NCBI GenBank assembly: GCA_030848705.1
Contig: CM061235.1
Location: 136,097,228 to 136,161,227 of the forward strand
Source of the DNA: Heracleum sosnowskyi
Taxonomy: Eukaryota > Streptophyta > Magnoliopsida > Apiales > Apiaceae
Direction of reading: 5' to 3'
DNA length: 64,000 nt
Within the stretch, counting starts at the first letter, position 1, and each line of letters begins with the position of its first letter. The notes below the pieces were generated by a model. It was given only the letters and a program-made list of their open reading frames with translations, had not been told where the DNA came from and ran no database searches. Both the position numbers and the translations under genes were made by a program. This document shows positions 24,606 through 34,182 of the stretch, piece by piece.

Positions 24606-26614
24606 TTAGGTTTGGTCGGTGGGAGGAATGTACTTGGCAACATCAACTTTGGAAGAATTGTTCTCTTGTTCTGTTGGGATAGCTTCCTCTTTTCCTGGAG
24701 ACGCATCATCAGAGGGCGCGTCCTGATCTTCATCAGGCATAGGTGAAGCCTCTTCTAGTCCAAGGAAAACTCGTTTTGCCTTGATTTCAGCAGCTTCTTC
24801 GACTTTGAATTTTGTGATCCACAACATGGTTTCTTCACCAAATTTTGAAAAATCATAGTCAGGATCTTGGGCAAGGAATCCTGACGCATAGTTTCTGAAA
24901 CCTTTCATGAAGGACGCGCCTTCAACTTTTTTCTTCTCCTTAGCCCAACCATTCTGCTGGTCCTCCACAAGCTCAGTCACTTGATCTTTCAATTTTTTGT
25001 TTTCTTCTCTGAGACCATTAATAGTAATGCCCAAATCATTTATAACCTCTTCCTGTGTTTTGAGTTCATTGTCATAGTAGTTCTTTTTCTGCAAAAATTC
25101 ATTCTTTAGTTTATCCAAGACTTTGTTACGGTCCTCGACCTGTTTTGAAAGCTTGCCTTTTTCTTCCTCAAGAGATTCAAGGCGCGCCTTATCTTTTTGG
25201 AGAGAGCTTTGGCGATTGAGAGCAGAGACAAGCACCTCAGAAGAAGCCTTAATGATTGCTTCATTTTCTTCTAAAGAATCCCTTTGTTTCCATTTGAGAA
25301 TGTCATCATCAGTGACAAAAGGAATAGTTAGAGGACTCAAAGCAGCCGAGACCAAGGAGAACGGGGAAGGTTTTAACTTTTTAGAGGACGCGCCCTCTGT
25401 GGTAACAACCACCTCAACATTCTCCTTCCTTTTTCTATTCTTATCCTTTTCCAGATCAATTACTGTCTGAGGATTTTTAGTTTCAGCCACAGGTTTCTTG
25501 GCATCCTTCCTATGAGCACGCGCCCTAATCCTTCTTGCAACCTTCACAGTGGGGGCATCCCCCATTTCTAGACCCCAACCGCCAGGAAGACTGTCCATAC
25601 CTGAAATTTAGTAAAAAGATTTGTTAGGGCGCGCCCTCAGATATTAATTATTAACATGGAAACATATATGAAGAATACTAGTAAATTCAAATAAGGATAC
25701 CAGGTTGTGAAGGCGCGCCCTTATCCTTGTGGGCACCCTCCTCAACCTCAACGTTTTCTTTTCATCTTCAGAATCGTCAAATTTGGATCCCATGATGGGA
25801 ATTCCTTTCCGAAAACGTTGAAAAGGGATGATTGATCCCACTTCTTTCCTGAGAATTCTAGCTCTCTTAAGATTCTCTTCTGAACTAGAGTCTTCAAATG
25901 AAATCGAGACGGGGGAAGTGAAGTAATTTTATCAGCTCGTTTTTTGGCCTCGCCAAAAAGTTTTTTAGTGTTTCTATTATCTAAGGAAAATAAAGACAAT
26001 GAATGAATTTATGGCGTGTCATAAAGGGACGCGCCCTAACTAAATATATAATTAGGAAAGAGAGAGAGATTCTTACTGTAATCGCAATTGAAAATAACTC
26101 TAGTTCTTTCTACGTTCCAGAGGTAAAAGAATGGTTCCTTCCAATTCTTCTCATGGCTTATCTTTCCATTGGAAAAGCCCATTTTATTATGCTTGTGTTG
26201 GGCTGTCAAGATGAAATAACCTTTCGAGCTCTTCCTAATGCTGAAAAAGTAGCTGAATTCTTCCATGGTTGGTGGGGTGGATATTCCTTCGTCTAAATAT
26301 AGAATAAATAGAGCGAGGGCTAGCTTGTATGAATTTGGAGATAGTTGAATAGGAGCAATGTTATACCATTCTATTATACTCTTAAGATAAGGATGAAGAG
26401 GCGTGCCCACTCCTAATGCCATCAATTTTGGAGAGGTAACCATCCTAGGCACTCTGAAAGGTTCTGGCCATTTGAAAATATGTGGCCTCATTAGGGAAGG
26501 AGGACGCGCCCACCTGCCTTCCATTCCATAGTATGTCATGCACCATGTTATTTCTTCTACAGAAACAGTAGATGACATTGCAACACATTCGGGGGACAAG
26601 GATGCGTCTGGCAT
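24606..26614 (-). pseudogene. Antisense extra ORF (aORF) of the Tat element
   Basis: Runs against gag-pol, as in other Tat elements. The first exon (about 26614-26070) carries the 'putative gypsy type transposon' block known from plant Tat elements, with FKWPEPFRVPRM, GVGTPLHPYLK and APIQLSPNSYKLALAL. A donor GTAAGA near 26075 pairs with an acceptor TTCCTTAG near 25982 to continue DYNNRNTKKLFGEAKKR. A frame slip occurs near 25755. A further acceptor near 25602 opens the last exon, starting MDSLPGGWG and rich in coiled coil (residues ~110-230). A CGCGCC motif in the middle encodes RARL. Function is unknown; a role in particle or nuclear targeting is only a guess. The first ~8 codons come from the truncated 3' LTR. 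Confidence 0.75.
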
Positions 26615-27212
26615 TTAAGGTAAGTCATGGCTATACCTGTATCTATGAATTAAGGAAATAGTTGGTAATGGATAGGACTAGTCCTCGACGGGGAAAGTTT
26701 CCTTATCCATGAAGTCCTGACGTCATAGATAAGCCTTGGGCCTTTTGTGACTAGGCCTTATCGTTAGACATTCCTAAAGTGAGCTAAAATTCTAAGTAAG
26801 GAAACAGATGAAAGTCCTACGTTCAAGTAAGGAAAGATAAGGAAGACTCACGTTTTAAGTATGGAAGGTATCCTATACATGGAAGGCGGTGGAAAAGTCC
26901 TACGTCTAAGCATGGAAAGGCAGTAGAAGACTTCGGATGGGCTCCGAAGATCAGAGACCAAGCCCATGGAAGAAACTTCCTCCCCAAGAACTACGTTGGC
27001 TTGATTCCCTATATAAGGGATACGTAGGCACATTGTGAGGGGTCGAAAGTTGAGAGCTCTGAGGCAGCCAACATAAACCCTAAGCAATCTCAGCCACCAA
27101 TTAAACACAACCAACATACTCCGACAAATTTACCACCCAAGGACCACCGTTATAGATCTTGATTCCAGCGACGAACCCCAAACTTTGTTAATACCAAATT
27201 CATCTGTTAACA
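26586..27212 (+). repeat. 3' LTR, missing its first 661 bp
   Basis: It matches 16699-17322 of the 5' LTR at about 98%. It starts abruptly at CATTCGGGGGACAAGG directly after the aORF and ends CTGTTAACA before the target duplication CATTT. The U3 half and the polypurine tract are absent. The breakpoint has short homology (CATTCG beside CACATTCG/CTCATTCG), which suggests an internal deletion after insertion. Confidence 0.88.
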
Positions 27213-27217
27213 CATTT

Positions 27218-28617
27218 GTTAACTTCTTTTCATGTTACTTACTGAACTAATGGAATAATTATTTTAAGAGAATATTTAAAGATTTTCAAAACCACAAGAG
27301 TAAACAAAAATATTCCACTCATTGCACAGCTGTCTCATGTCTCAGACAACACAGAAGCTAAAAGAAACAAATGCCAAATTCAGGTTCACAATTAATTTTA
27401 AACATTTTAAAATAAATTTGAAGTGCATCATGACCTCTCCGGGAAAAAGAGAGAGAGAAACTGTGACAAATAAAACTCGGTCCATTTCATTTACGTTTTC
27501 ATTTTCATGTTCTTTTTAATTATTTACATTTCAATTTTTTTTAAAAATAATTAATTTTTTTAATATAAAAATTAGTTACACCTACTATTTTTCTCCAACA
27601 TGCTCATTTTATACATTAAATAATAACTAATCTAGTTACGATACTAATTTTTGTTACTTATTTGTATTATTTTACACATTGTTTTAACTTTCATGCTAAC
27701 TTATATGCAAAAGAATGAGGGACGGAGGATCCACATAGATCCATCGCCCCCCTCCGATTTAAAACAAAAGCCGATTATTAAGCATATTTTCAGTATTGTG
27801 TTTGTAGTTTGGTTGGTACATCGCTGAAGTATTAATTCTTTACTCAAATTTGACCAATTAATAGATCAATAAAAAAATTAATTACGGATTTGTGTTGATC
27901 CAAAAGTTCACAAGTTCAACTCCTTAACTTAATTATATAAAAAAAAAAACCATTCAACCCATTTTACAAAATTAAATAAAATTTTAATTACGAACTGAAT
28001 CTAGCCCTTCGATCTCTTCTACCCATAAAGACGAATGAGGTAAATAAATTAAGTCTAGCCCTACCATCTCTGTACTCCAACTTTAATCAAACCATACACG
28101 CGTCCTCATCCCACGTACTTACAACGACACCCAACCCAACCAATCATACACTTGCAATCTTTTCTTGTCCCAACCTAACTCAACCAGTCACTCTCGTCCT
28201 CCGCGCGTGCATTTCAACCAATCCATCCACGCGTCCAGCTTCGGGAACCTCCCAAACAAAGGTTGATTCCACTTAGCCTAATCATAGACTCATACGTGCC
28301 CTCCTTTTATTCAATGACATTAATATACGTGTTCTCCTTTGTATCGATTACACCTATCCTCCAATCACAGCCCTTCATTCACTGTGATGCCTATACTTTT
28401 CACTGGACCCCACTCCATTTAATGCTCCCATCCAGTCTAGCCCTAGACACGTGGCAGTCCATCCCACACCGACCGTACTGTTTCTAACTCATCTCGTCGA
28501 GAAAATGAACCCCGGGAGAGATACTAGAATTAGAAACATAAAATTATAAAACTTATGTAGAGAGAGAAACTATACTTTTAAGTATTATCAGTTTATTAAG
28601 AGAGAGAAAATCGGTAG
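27218..28617. other. Intergenic region upstream of the DUF7950-type gene
   Basis: The left part is AT-rich with no feature. From about 28080 it becomes markedly richer in C and G and carries several ACGCG/CGCGTG motifs and a perfect G-box (separate entry). This looks like a proximal promoter. Confidence 0.45.
28448..28453. promoter_or_regulatory. G-box in the DUF7950-type promoter
   Basis: CACGTG in the context ACACGTGGC, 165 bases before the start codon. It is a known binding core for plant bZIP/bHLH factors and is ABRE-like. Regulation by light or abscisic acid is possible, but the sequence alone does not show it. Confidence 0.45.
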
Positions 28618-29349
28618 ATGGACGGTGGAGATCGAGGAGGGAGTCAGGAGAAGACGATAATGAATCATATAATGCTTAGATTCCGGCCGATTGCACCTAA
28701 ACCGGTGATGAACGGTTCAGATTCCAGTTGCTCAGATCTGATGAAGAAAGAAGTGATTGGTAAGAAAAGAACAAAGAGAAAGTACGTTAGGGTTAATAAA
28801 AATGAGAAAAAGAATAGTGAAGACAAAACACTGAAAAAAAGTGATGATGAGAATAGTTGGTTAGATGAAACGCATGTAAAGCTTACGTTAGAGTTGCTTC
28901 CGGGTAGCTCAGTGGAAAGAGGGTCCAGAAATCTATCAGATCTGAGAGGAGTGGAGTCATGGGTGAGTATAGAGTGTGTGACTGGTGGGTTTGGACATGG
29001 GAGGAGGATAGGGTGTACGGATGTGGAGAAAGTGAGGAGTTTGGAGAGGGACACGTGTCCAGGGTTTGTATCTGATGGAGATGGAGGGGTGAGGTGGGTC
29101 AATCTGGCTTATAGGAGGATGGTTAATGGGCCTGAGGGAGGTGTGGGTGATGATGTGGTGGTGTGGTTGATAAATAAGGAGAGGATTCCGGTGGGGATGG
29201 AAGCGTTTTCATGCAGGTTAAGGGTGGAGTACGGCGGAGGGAGAGGGAGGGGGAAGGTGGTGCCTTGTGATGTGTGGAGGATGGATGGTGAGTTGGGTTT
29301 GTATGCATGGAGATTGGATTTGGAAGCTGCTCTTAGCTTGGGCCGTTGA
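28618..29349 (+). CDS. DUF7950-type plant protein, intronless
   Basis: 243 residues, one exon. The N-terminal MLRFRPIAPKP is followed by a Lys/Arg-rich stretch (KKRTKRKYVRVNKNEKK, residues ~45-65), which could be a nuclear localisation signal. The C-terminal half has the conserved blocks WVSIECVTGG, LERDTCPGFVSDG, RWVNLAYRRMV, FSCRLRVEY, VPCDVWRMDG and YAWRLDLEAALSLGR, which I associate with the plant-only DUF7950 family. No enzymatic motif is seen and the biochemical role is unknown. The ATG at 28618 is in a GATGGACGG context. MNHIM fourteen codons on is an alternative start that keeps all conserved blocks. The family name is from memory and could be off. Confidence 0.8.
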   Translation: MDGGDRGGSQEKTIMNHIMLRFRPIAPKPVMNGSDSSCSDLMKKEVIGKKRTKRKYVRVNKNEKKNSEDKTLKKSDDENSWLDETHVKLTLELLPGSSVERGSRNLSDLRGVESWVSIECVTGGFGHGRRIGCTDVEKVRSLERDTCPGFVSDGDGGVRWVNLAYRRMVNGPEGGVGDDVVVWLINKERIPVGMEAFSCRLRVEYGGGRGRGKVVPCDVWRMDGELGLYAWRLDLEAALSLGR

Positions 29350-31671
29350 TTCCTTGCTAAGCTTTCATCAGGTATAATTGTATAATACATCTATCTTATC
29401 TATGTGTGTGTGTGACACTAGCCAACTGTAAGTTTTTACATATAACTCATGAAACTGATGGAATAAATGGATGCAGCTTCTGAACAAGTATAGGCAGCAG
29501 TACCACATTTGAGCAATATGGAATTTGAACTCCCAAAAAGTGGGGTTTAGATTTGTTGTTGTCTATTATATTTGGGTGAAGAAATACCCTGGAAATGAGA
29601 AGTGATAAGAACACATATTCTCTCATAATCAGGTGTACCCATCCATAATTGTAACTAATTTAACTATTGCAATGCAAACTTGGTATGAACCGGAATATGA
29701 ATGTGTGTTTTGTGTATGGTTTACATATACATACATACATTGGACGGAATCTAAGATCTTAGATTATCCGGTACATATATCTCACTAGTAAGTAGGGTCT
29801 TCCATGCTGGTATGCTACTAATATATAAAATTATAGATGTATAAGAAATTTGACTATTCTTTGACATATGACCAATGAACTTGATATACTGTCCATTTTG
29901 TAAGTCATATATCACAAAATATAAGAATGTAAAGGAACGATAAAGATAAGGTTGAATACCCAGGTGGGTGTTGTGGATGGAGCAACAATATTAATATTTG
30001 GTTCCCCCAAACTAAGAGATGTGGTGTTTGCAGTCTGCAGATAAATAATTTAAACTCGATCGATCAAGTTATATTCCTTAATACTTGTGAATTTTTTCTT
30101 AATTATTCTTGTTTATGATTATATAATAATGGTAGTAATATTTTTCCAAAGACTATACGGATAAAGTCTTCATGTAGACTAATATTTTAACAACACATCA
30201 TCCATGAATCTTTACCTAAAACAAAACGAGAAACATACGTACATGATAGTATTACATTTTACCCTGCTGTCTAGTCTAGTCTAGATATAATTAGTAGAGC
30301 ATATCTATAGTCATTAGTCATATACAAGGCCTACCCAACGAATGGGGACTCGTGTCTATTTAGCTAAACATTTGCACTTAAGCCTCTAATTCTAACTATT
30401 CTATAAGCTCATGCTCAACCAAACAGCGAGCGAGTTAGCACAGAAATCTGCTGAGGAAAAGCGTACGGACTTTCCTACCAACCTACTGACAGAAAATATG
30501 ACATCGGTTATGTGGGTAAGAGCTGTGCATGGTACACTCTAATGCATTAAATTAAACACCGAATAAGGTACGTATGCAGAGTAAGACATGAAATAAAAAT
30601 CCAACCAAATTTTATTATAATACATTTAACCAATTTTTCAATTATTAAATCTTGTTGTAAACTTGTAATCATTTCTCCAAATTTTGAAATATTAGGAGTA
30701 AACCTTAAGTGAATTATGTCATAATATGAATATAAAATTTGAGATTACGATTTCCAATTTCATTTCGTTTAGTGTTGAATTAACATATTTGAGCCGCAAC
30801 TTTTACCTTCTCCATATAACTAGATATTGTAGTAATATAAGAATATATAAATTATATTACTACATGTCTATAACCCGTACAACGCATTTTGAAATTTATT
30901 TTGAATTTTTTTGAGATTTTATTACTTTTGGAAATGCTACATTTTAAAAAAGAATTAAAAGTACTACTTTAATACTTTAAATCTAAATTTTTTTTATAGA
31001 TTTTATAATAGTTTATTAACTTAGTAAGCATGTCAGTAAAGATAACCGTCAAAATTATAAATATATTTTGTTGTAATATATAAAAATATAAATATAAATA
31101 TTTTCTAAAAAAAGGTCTTGTTTTTGAATTCTAAGTAAAGTATAATTAAAAGAGTTTGTATTTATGTTATATATGTGAGAAAATCGAAAATCAAAACTTT
31201 CAATATTTCGGCTATTATATAATATAGTACAGATAGATAGATTAAATAGAATAAATTACCGAAAATTGAAATCAAAACTTTCAATGTTTCGTCTATTATA
31301 TAATAGTATAATATAGATAGATATCATCTGCAAGAATTTTAGAAAAGGAGAAATTTTAGTTAAAAATTATAAAAATAATATACGTTTTGGCTAACAAAAG
31401 TAATCGGTTAATTATTAGTATTTATAATATTACTATTTTATGTTACTAAATGAAATTGCATGTGATATTTTTGAAAATGTGAGATTTTATGTTAGAAAAT
31501 ATAAAAAAGAATATATGCTTTGGGAAAAAAAACTAATCGGTTAGTTATTAATTATTATAAATATTATTATTTTATTTCATTAAATATAAATATTTTCTAA
31601 AAAAAGGTCGTGTTTTTGAATTCTAAGTAAAGTATAATTACAAGAGTTTGTAGTTATGTTATATATGATAC
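29350..31671. other. AT-rich intergenic region with no gene
   Basis: Contains the 3' UTR of the DUF7950-type gene, then very AT-rich DNA. Two internal direct repeats are visible: a ~85-bp block at about 31086-31170 and 31581-31666, and a TTTCAATRTTTCGGCTATT-type block near 31178 and 31278. No open frame of interest. Confidence 0.5.
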
Positions 31672-31800
31672 GAGTTAATTATCTTATTGGTCACTAAAGT
31701 GTACACTGTCGTCAAATTTAGGACCTGATTGAGACCATTTTCAGTTTGGTGACCAAATTGATACTTTAGACCTATTTAGTGAACAACAAGATAATTAACC
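31672..31800. mobile_element. Short Mutator-like MITE with an 11-bp target duplication
   Basis: A 129-bp element starting GAGTTAATTATCTTATTGG and ending as its reverse complement (GATAATTAACC). A perfect 11-bp duplication, ATATATGATAC, flanks it at 31661-31671 and 31801-31811. The terminal bases resemble those of the 1492-2015 element (GGTTAA-TATC ... GGTCACT-AA), so the two are probably related. Confidence 0.85.
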
Positions 31801-31857
31801 ATATATGATACTAGTGATGATTTATATTGAATATATTAACATATATAAATATATTTT

Positions 31858-31859
<2 letters not shown>

Positions 31860-31892
<33 letters not shown>
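31860..31892. repeat. (TA)n microsatellite
   Basis: An uninterrupted TA run of roughly 30 bases in AT-rich DNA, about 60 bases after the small MITE. Confidence 0.9.
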
Positions 31893-31895
<3 letters not shown>

Positions 31896-32613
31896 AGGCT
31901 ATTGCTTCATAAAAATATTCTTATAAAGAATAATAAAAAAATCATTATAGAATTTAACATAAATTTAATAAATATTTTATTTTTAACAACTAGGCTTGCT
32001 TATGAAAACAAAATTGAATATAACACCAAATTAACTTAGGCATGATATCATTACATGCAAATTTCATTATTAAAAAAATAAAAGTTTTTGTAGTCTGGTC
32101 ACTTTATTCATAGCCGTTAGATATTTCTGATCAAATCGATGAGAACTGTTAGATAAAATATTAAAATTAATATATAGAATATCTTTTCTATTTTTCCTAA
32201 TTAAAACATCTCATTTTTCAAAAATATCGCAGACATTTTCATTTAATAAAATAAAATAAAATAATAAGGTTATAATTCCTAATAACTAACTCATTACATT
32301 TTTTAGTCAAAATGTATATTCTTTTTTATATATTCTAACTAAAATTTCTACTTTTCTATTTTTCCTAAATAAAACCTCTCATTTTCCAAAATATCACGAA
32401 CAGTTCTATTTAATAAAATAAAATAATAATATTATAATTAATAATGACTAATCGGTCAGTTTTTTCTTCAAAAATGTATATTATTTTTTATATTTTCTAA
32501 CTAATTTTTTTTCAAACTAAAACCTCAAAAATATCACGGGCTATTACATTTAGAAGCATAAAATACTAATATTATAAATACTAAGACAAGACTTTCAATG
32601 TTTCGTTTTTAAT

Positions 32614-32945
32614 TTCTATGGAGACCATGAGACCATACATGTTCTATAATCAAAATATTGCAAAATAGATTATATTTTGTAATCAAAAAATTACAAAACG
32701 TATTATTTTGCAAAGAATGTTTATTAAAATCATCATTTTATTGAAAATCTTGAAAATCATGTATGTTTTGCAAACTCAATATGTTTTGCAATGTTCTTCT
32801 TGTAAAACATATATAATTTTAAAGAATTTCAATGAAATAGTGATTTTCATATAACATAATTGACAAAATATTACTTTTTGCAAGATTTTGCTTGTAGAAT
32901 ATATATGATCTCCAAGGTTTCCAATAAAATGCGGTCTCCATAGAA
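32614..32945. mobile_element. MITE-like element with 13-bp perfect inverted ends
   Basis: The ends TTCTATGGAGACC (32614-32626) and GGTCTCCATAGAA (32933-32945) are perfect inverted complements. The interior is AT-rich with repeated TTGCAAAA/TTTTGCAA motifs that also mirror across the centre. No clear target duplication. About 332 bp, non-coding. Confidence 0.65.
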
Positions 32946-32984
32946 CTCAACTTATATATATATATATCACGACACCAAATATGG

Positions 32985-33425
32985 CCTATTGCAAGCCCAA
33001 AAAGTGTATTGTTATGCCCCAAATATGTTACATTGGAAGTTTATACAATATTTTGGCCAAAATTCGGCGTTACATTTACTGGCGTTGCCTATGGCATCTA
33101 TAGCAATATTTAATGTATTTATTGCAATATTTTTTGAAATAACAATAGCATTTTTTTGCAACACTTTTGTTTGTTTCAGTAACATTTTTAAGGTGTTACA
33201 ATAGACTAATGCAACACCTTTTTGCAATATTTATTAAGTTAAAATATTACAAAGTCAGTTTATTGCAACATTTTTATGCAACATTCTGATGCCTTCTGCA
33301 ATATTTTTTGGGTTTTTTACAACAATTATCTGCAACATTTTGATGCATTTTGTAATGTTTTTTTTTTTGTTTTTTTCAACAATTATCTGCAACACTTGTA
33401 TCCATGTTGTAAAATTATCTCCACT
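32985..33425. repeat. Degenerate array of TGCAACA/TGCAATA motifs
   Basis: TTGCAACATTT or TTGCAATATTT and the reverse forms recur at least a dozen times, including GGTGTTACAATAGACTAATG near 33192, which is nearly palindromic with GCAACACC. This looks like subterminal repeats of a DNA transposon, but neither end was found. The right part is read through by the C-terminal end of the next, minus-strand, coding remnant. Confidence 0.45.
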
Positions 33426-34122
33426 AGTAATACTTAGACCTTTCTCAAGAGTCTCAGAAAGTGGCACGACACCCGGAGTTACATCCTCCACGGGTTTGGC
33501 CGATGCATCTTCCGAAGTCACAGCAATAAGATGAACAGCACCCGGAGTCACTTCCGCAACGGGCCTCGCAGACACGCCTACCTTGACCTTTAAGGATTTA
33601 ATCTTCTTTTTACGGCTCTTACATTTGCTCCCCAACTTCTTCATCTTTTTCTTCAGCTTCTCAGCTTTGGCATCATTCACAGCAGTACGAGCAATCACCG
33701 CCTTCTCCACCTCATCCTTGAAAAAATCACTGTTCATAAATTTTCTAATGGTCGCCTCCTCAGTAGGCCTCGAGGCAAGGTGTTCCTCAGCCTCTTTAGC
33801 TCGATCCATCTCATACCGCAGCCTTTTCTTCAAAGATTCAACTTCAGCCTGAGAAACCTCCAAGGCACCTGCAATTGTGACCCGTTCTTCACCAATAGCA
33901 ACAGCAGCCGCTCTTGCATCCCTCAAGCGGGTCATCAGATAATTCCTCGCCTGAACAGCTTGGGCCTTCAAGGGCTCTATCTCAGACAATGCTCGAGTAA
34001 CATTCTCCTTCATAACCTTTTCCACCTCTAACTCAGCGGTCATCTTCTTCAATTCCCTTAGCAGCTCAGCGTTCTTCTCCCGGTAGCCATCAAATCAGTA
34101 ACGAAGCATTTGCTCTACAGAC
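33255..34122 (-). pseudogene. Coiled-coil aORF fragment of a second Tat-like element
   Basis: An open minus-strand frame of about 265 codons rich in Glu, Lys, Ala and Leu heptads (for example ELKKMTAELEVEKVMKENV) and low-complexity Lys runs near its end. It resembles the C-terminal half of Tat antisense ORFs. An acceptor-like CTTGTCTGTAG lies at about 34123-34113. Just inside, EQMLRY is followed by an in-frame TGA and then FDGYREKNAELL, so the frame is broken. The last ~45 codons are made from the TGCAACA array, so the original C-terminus is lost. Confidence 0.55.
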
Positions 34123-34182
34123 AAGAAAAGAATTATCTGAAAAGAATGAAATTTGAAATATAGCCAAGGCAAAATCAAAGAT

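Larger units (their letters stand above)
16038..27212 (+). mobile_element. Tat-lineage Ty3/gypsy LTR retrotransposon, defective
   Basis: An 11.2-kb element bounded by a perfect 5-bp target duplication, CATTT (16033-16037 and 27213-27217). Order: 5' LTR, primer-binding site, gag, protease, reverse transcriptase, RNase H, a second archaeal-type RNase H, integrase, an antisense extra ORF, and a truncated 3' LTR. The second RNase H and the antisense ORF between pol and the 3' LTR are hallmarks of the Tat branch. The shared LTR parts differ by about 13 substitutions in 624 bp (counted by eye, mostly transitions), plus a 3-bp indel. The reading frames carry several stops and frameshifts, so it is non-autonomous now. 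A solo LTR of the same family is at 58892-60041. Confidence 0.93.

Noticed and set aside
28097..28109. CGCGTCCTCAT upstream of the DUF7950-type gene, similar to the Tat LTR motif
   Set aside because: A single 11-base match with no other LTR sequence around it; probably chance.
28665..29390. Long minus-strand open frames opposite the DUF7950-type gene
   Set aside because: Low-complexity Ser/Pro/Thr peptides produced by the G-rich coding strand. The plus-strand protein has conserved blocks.
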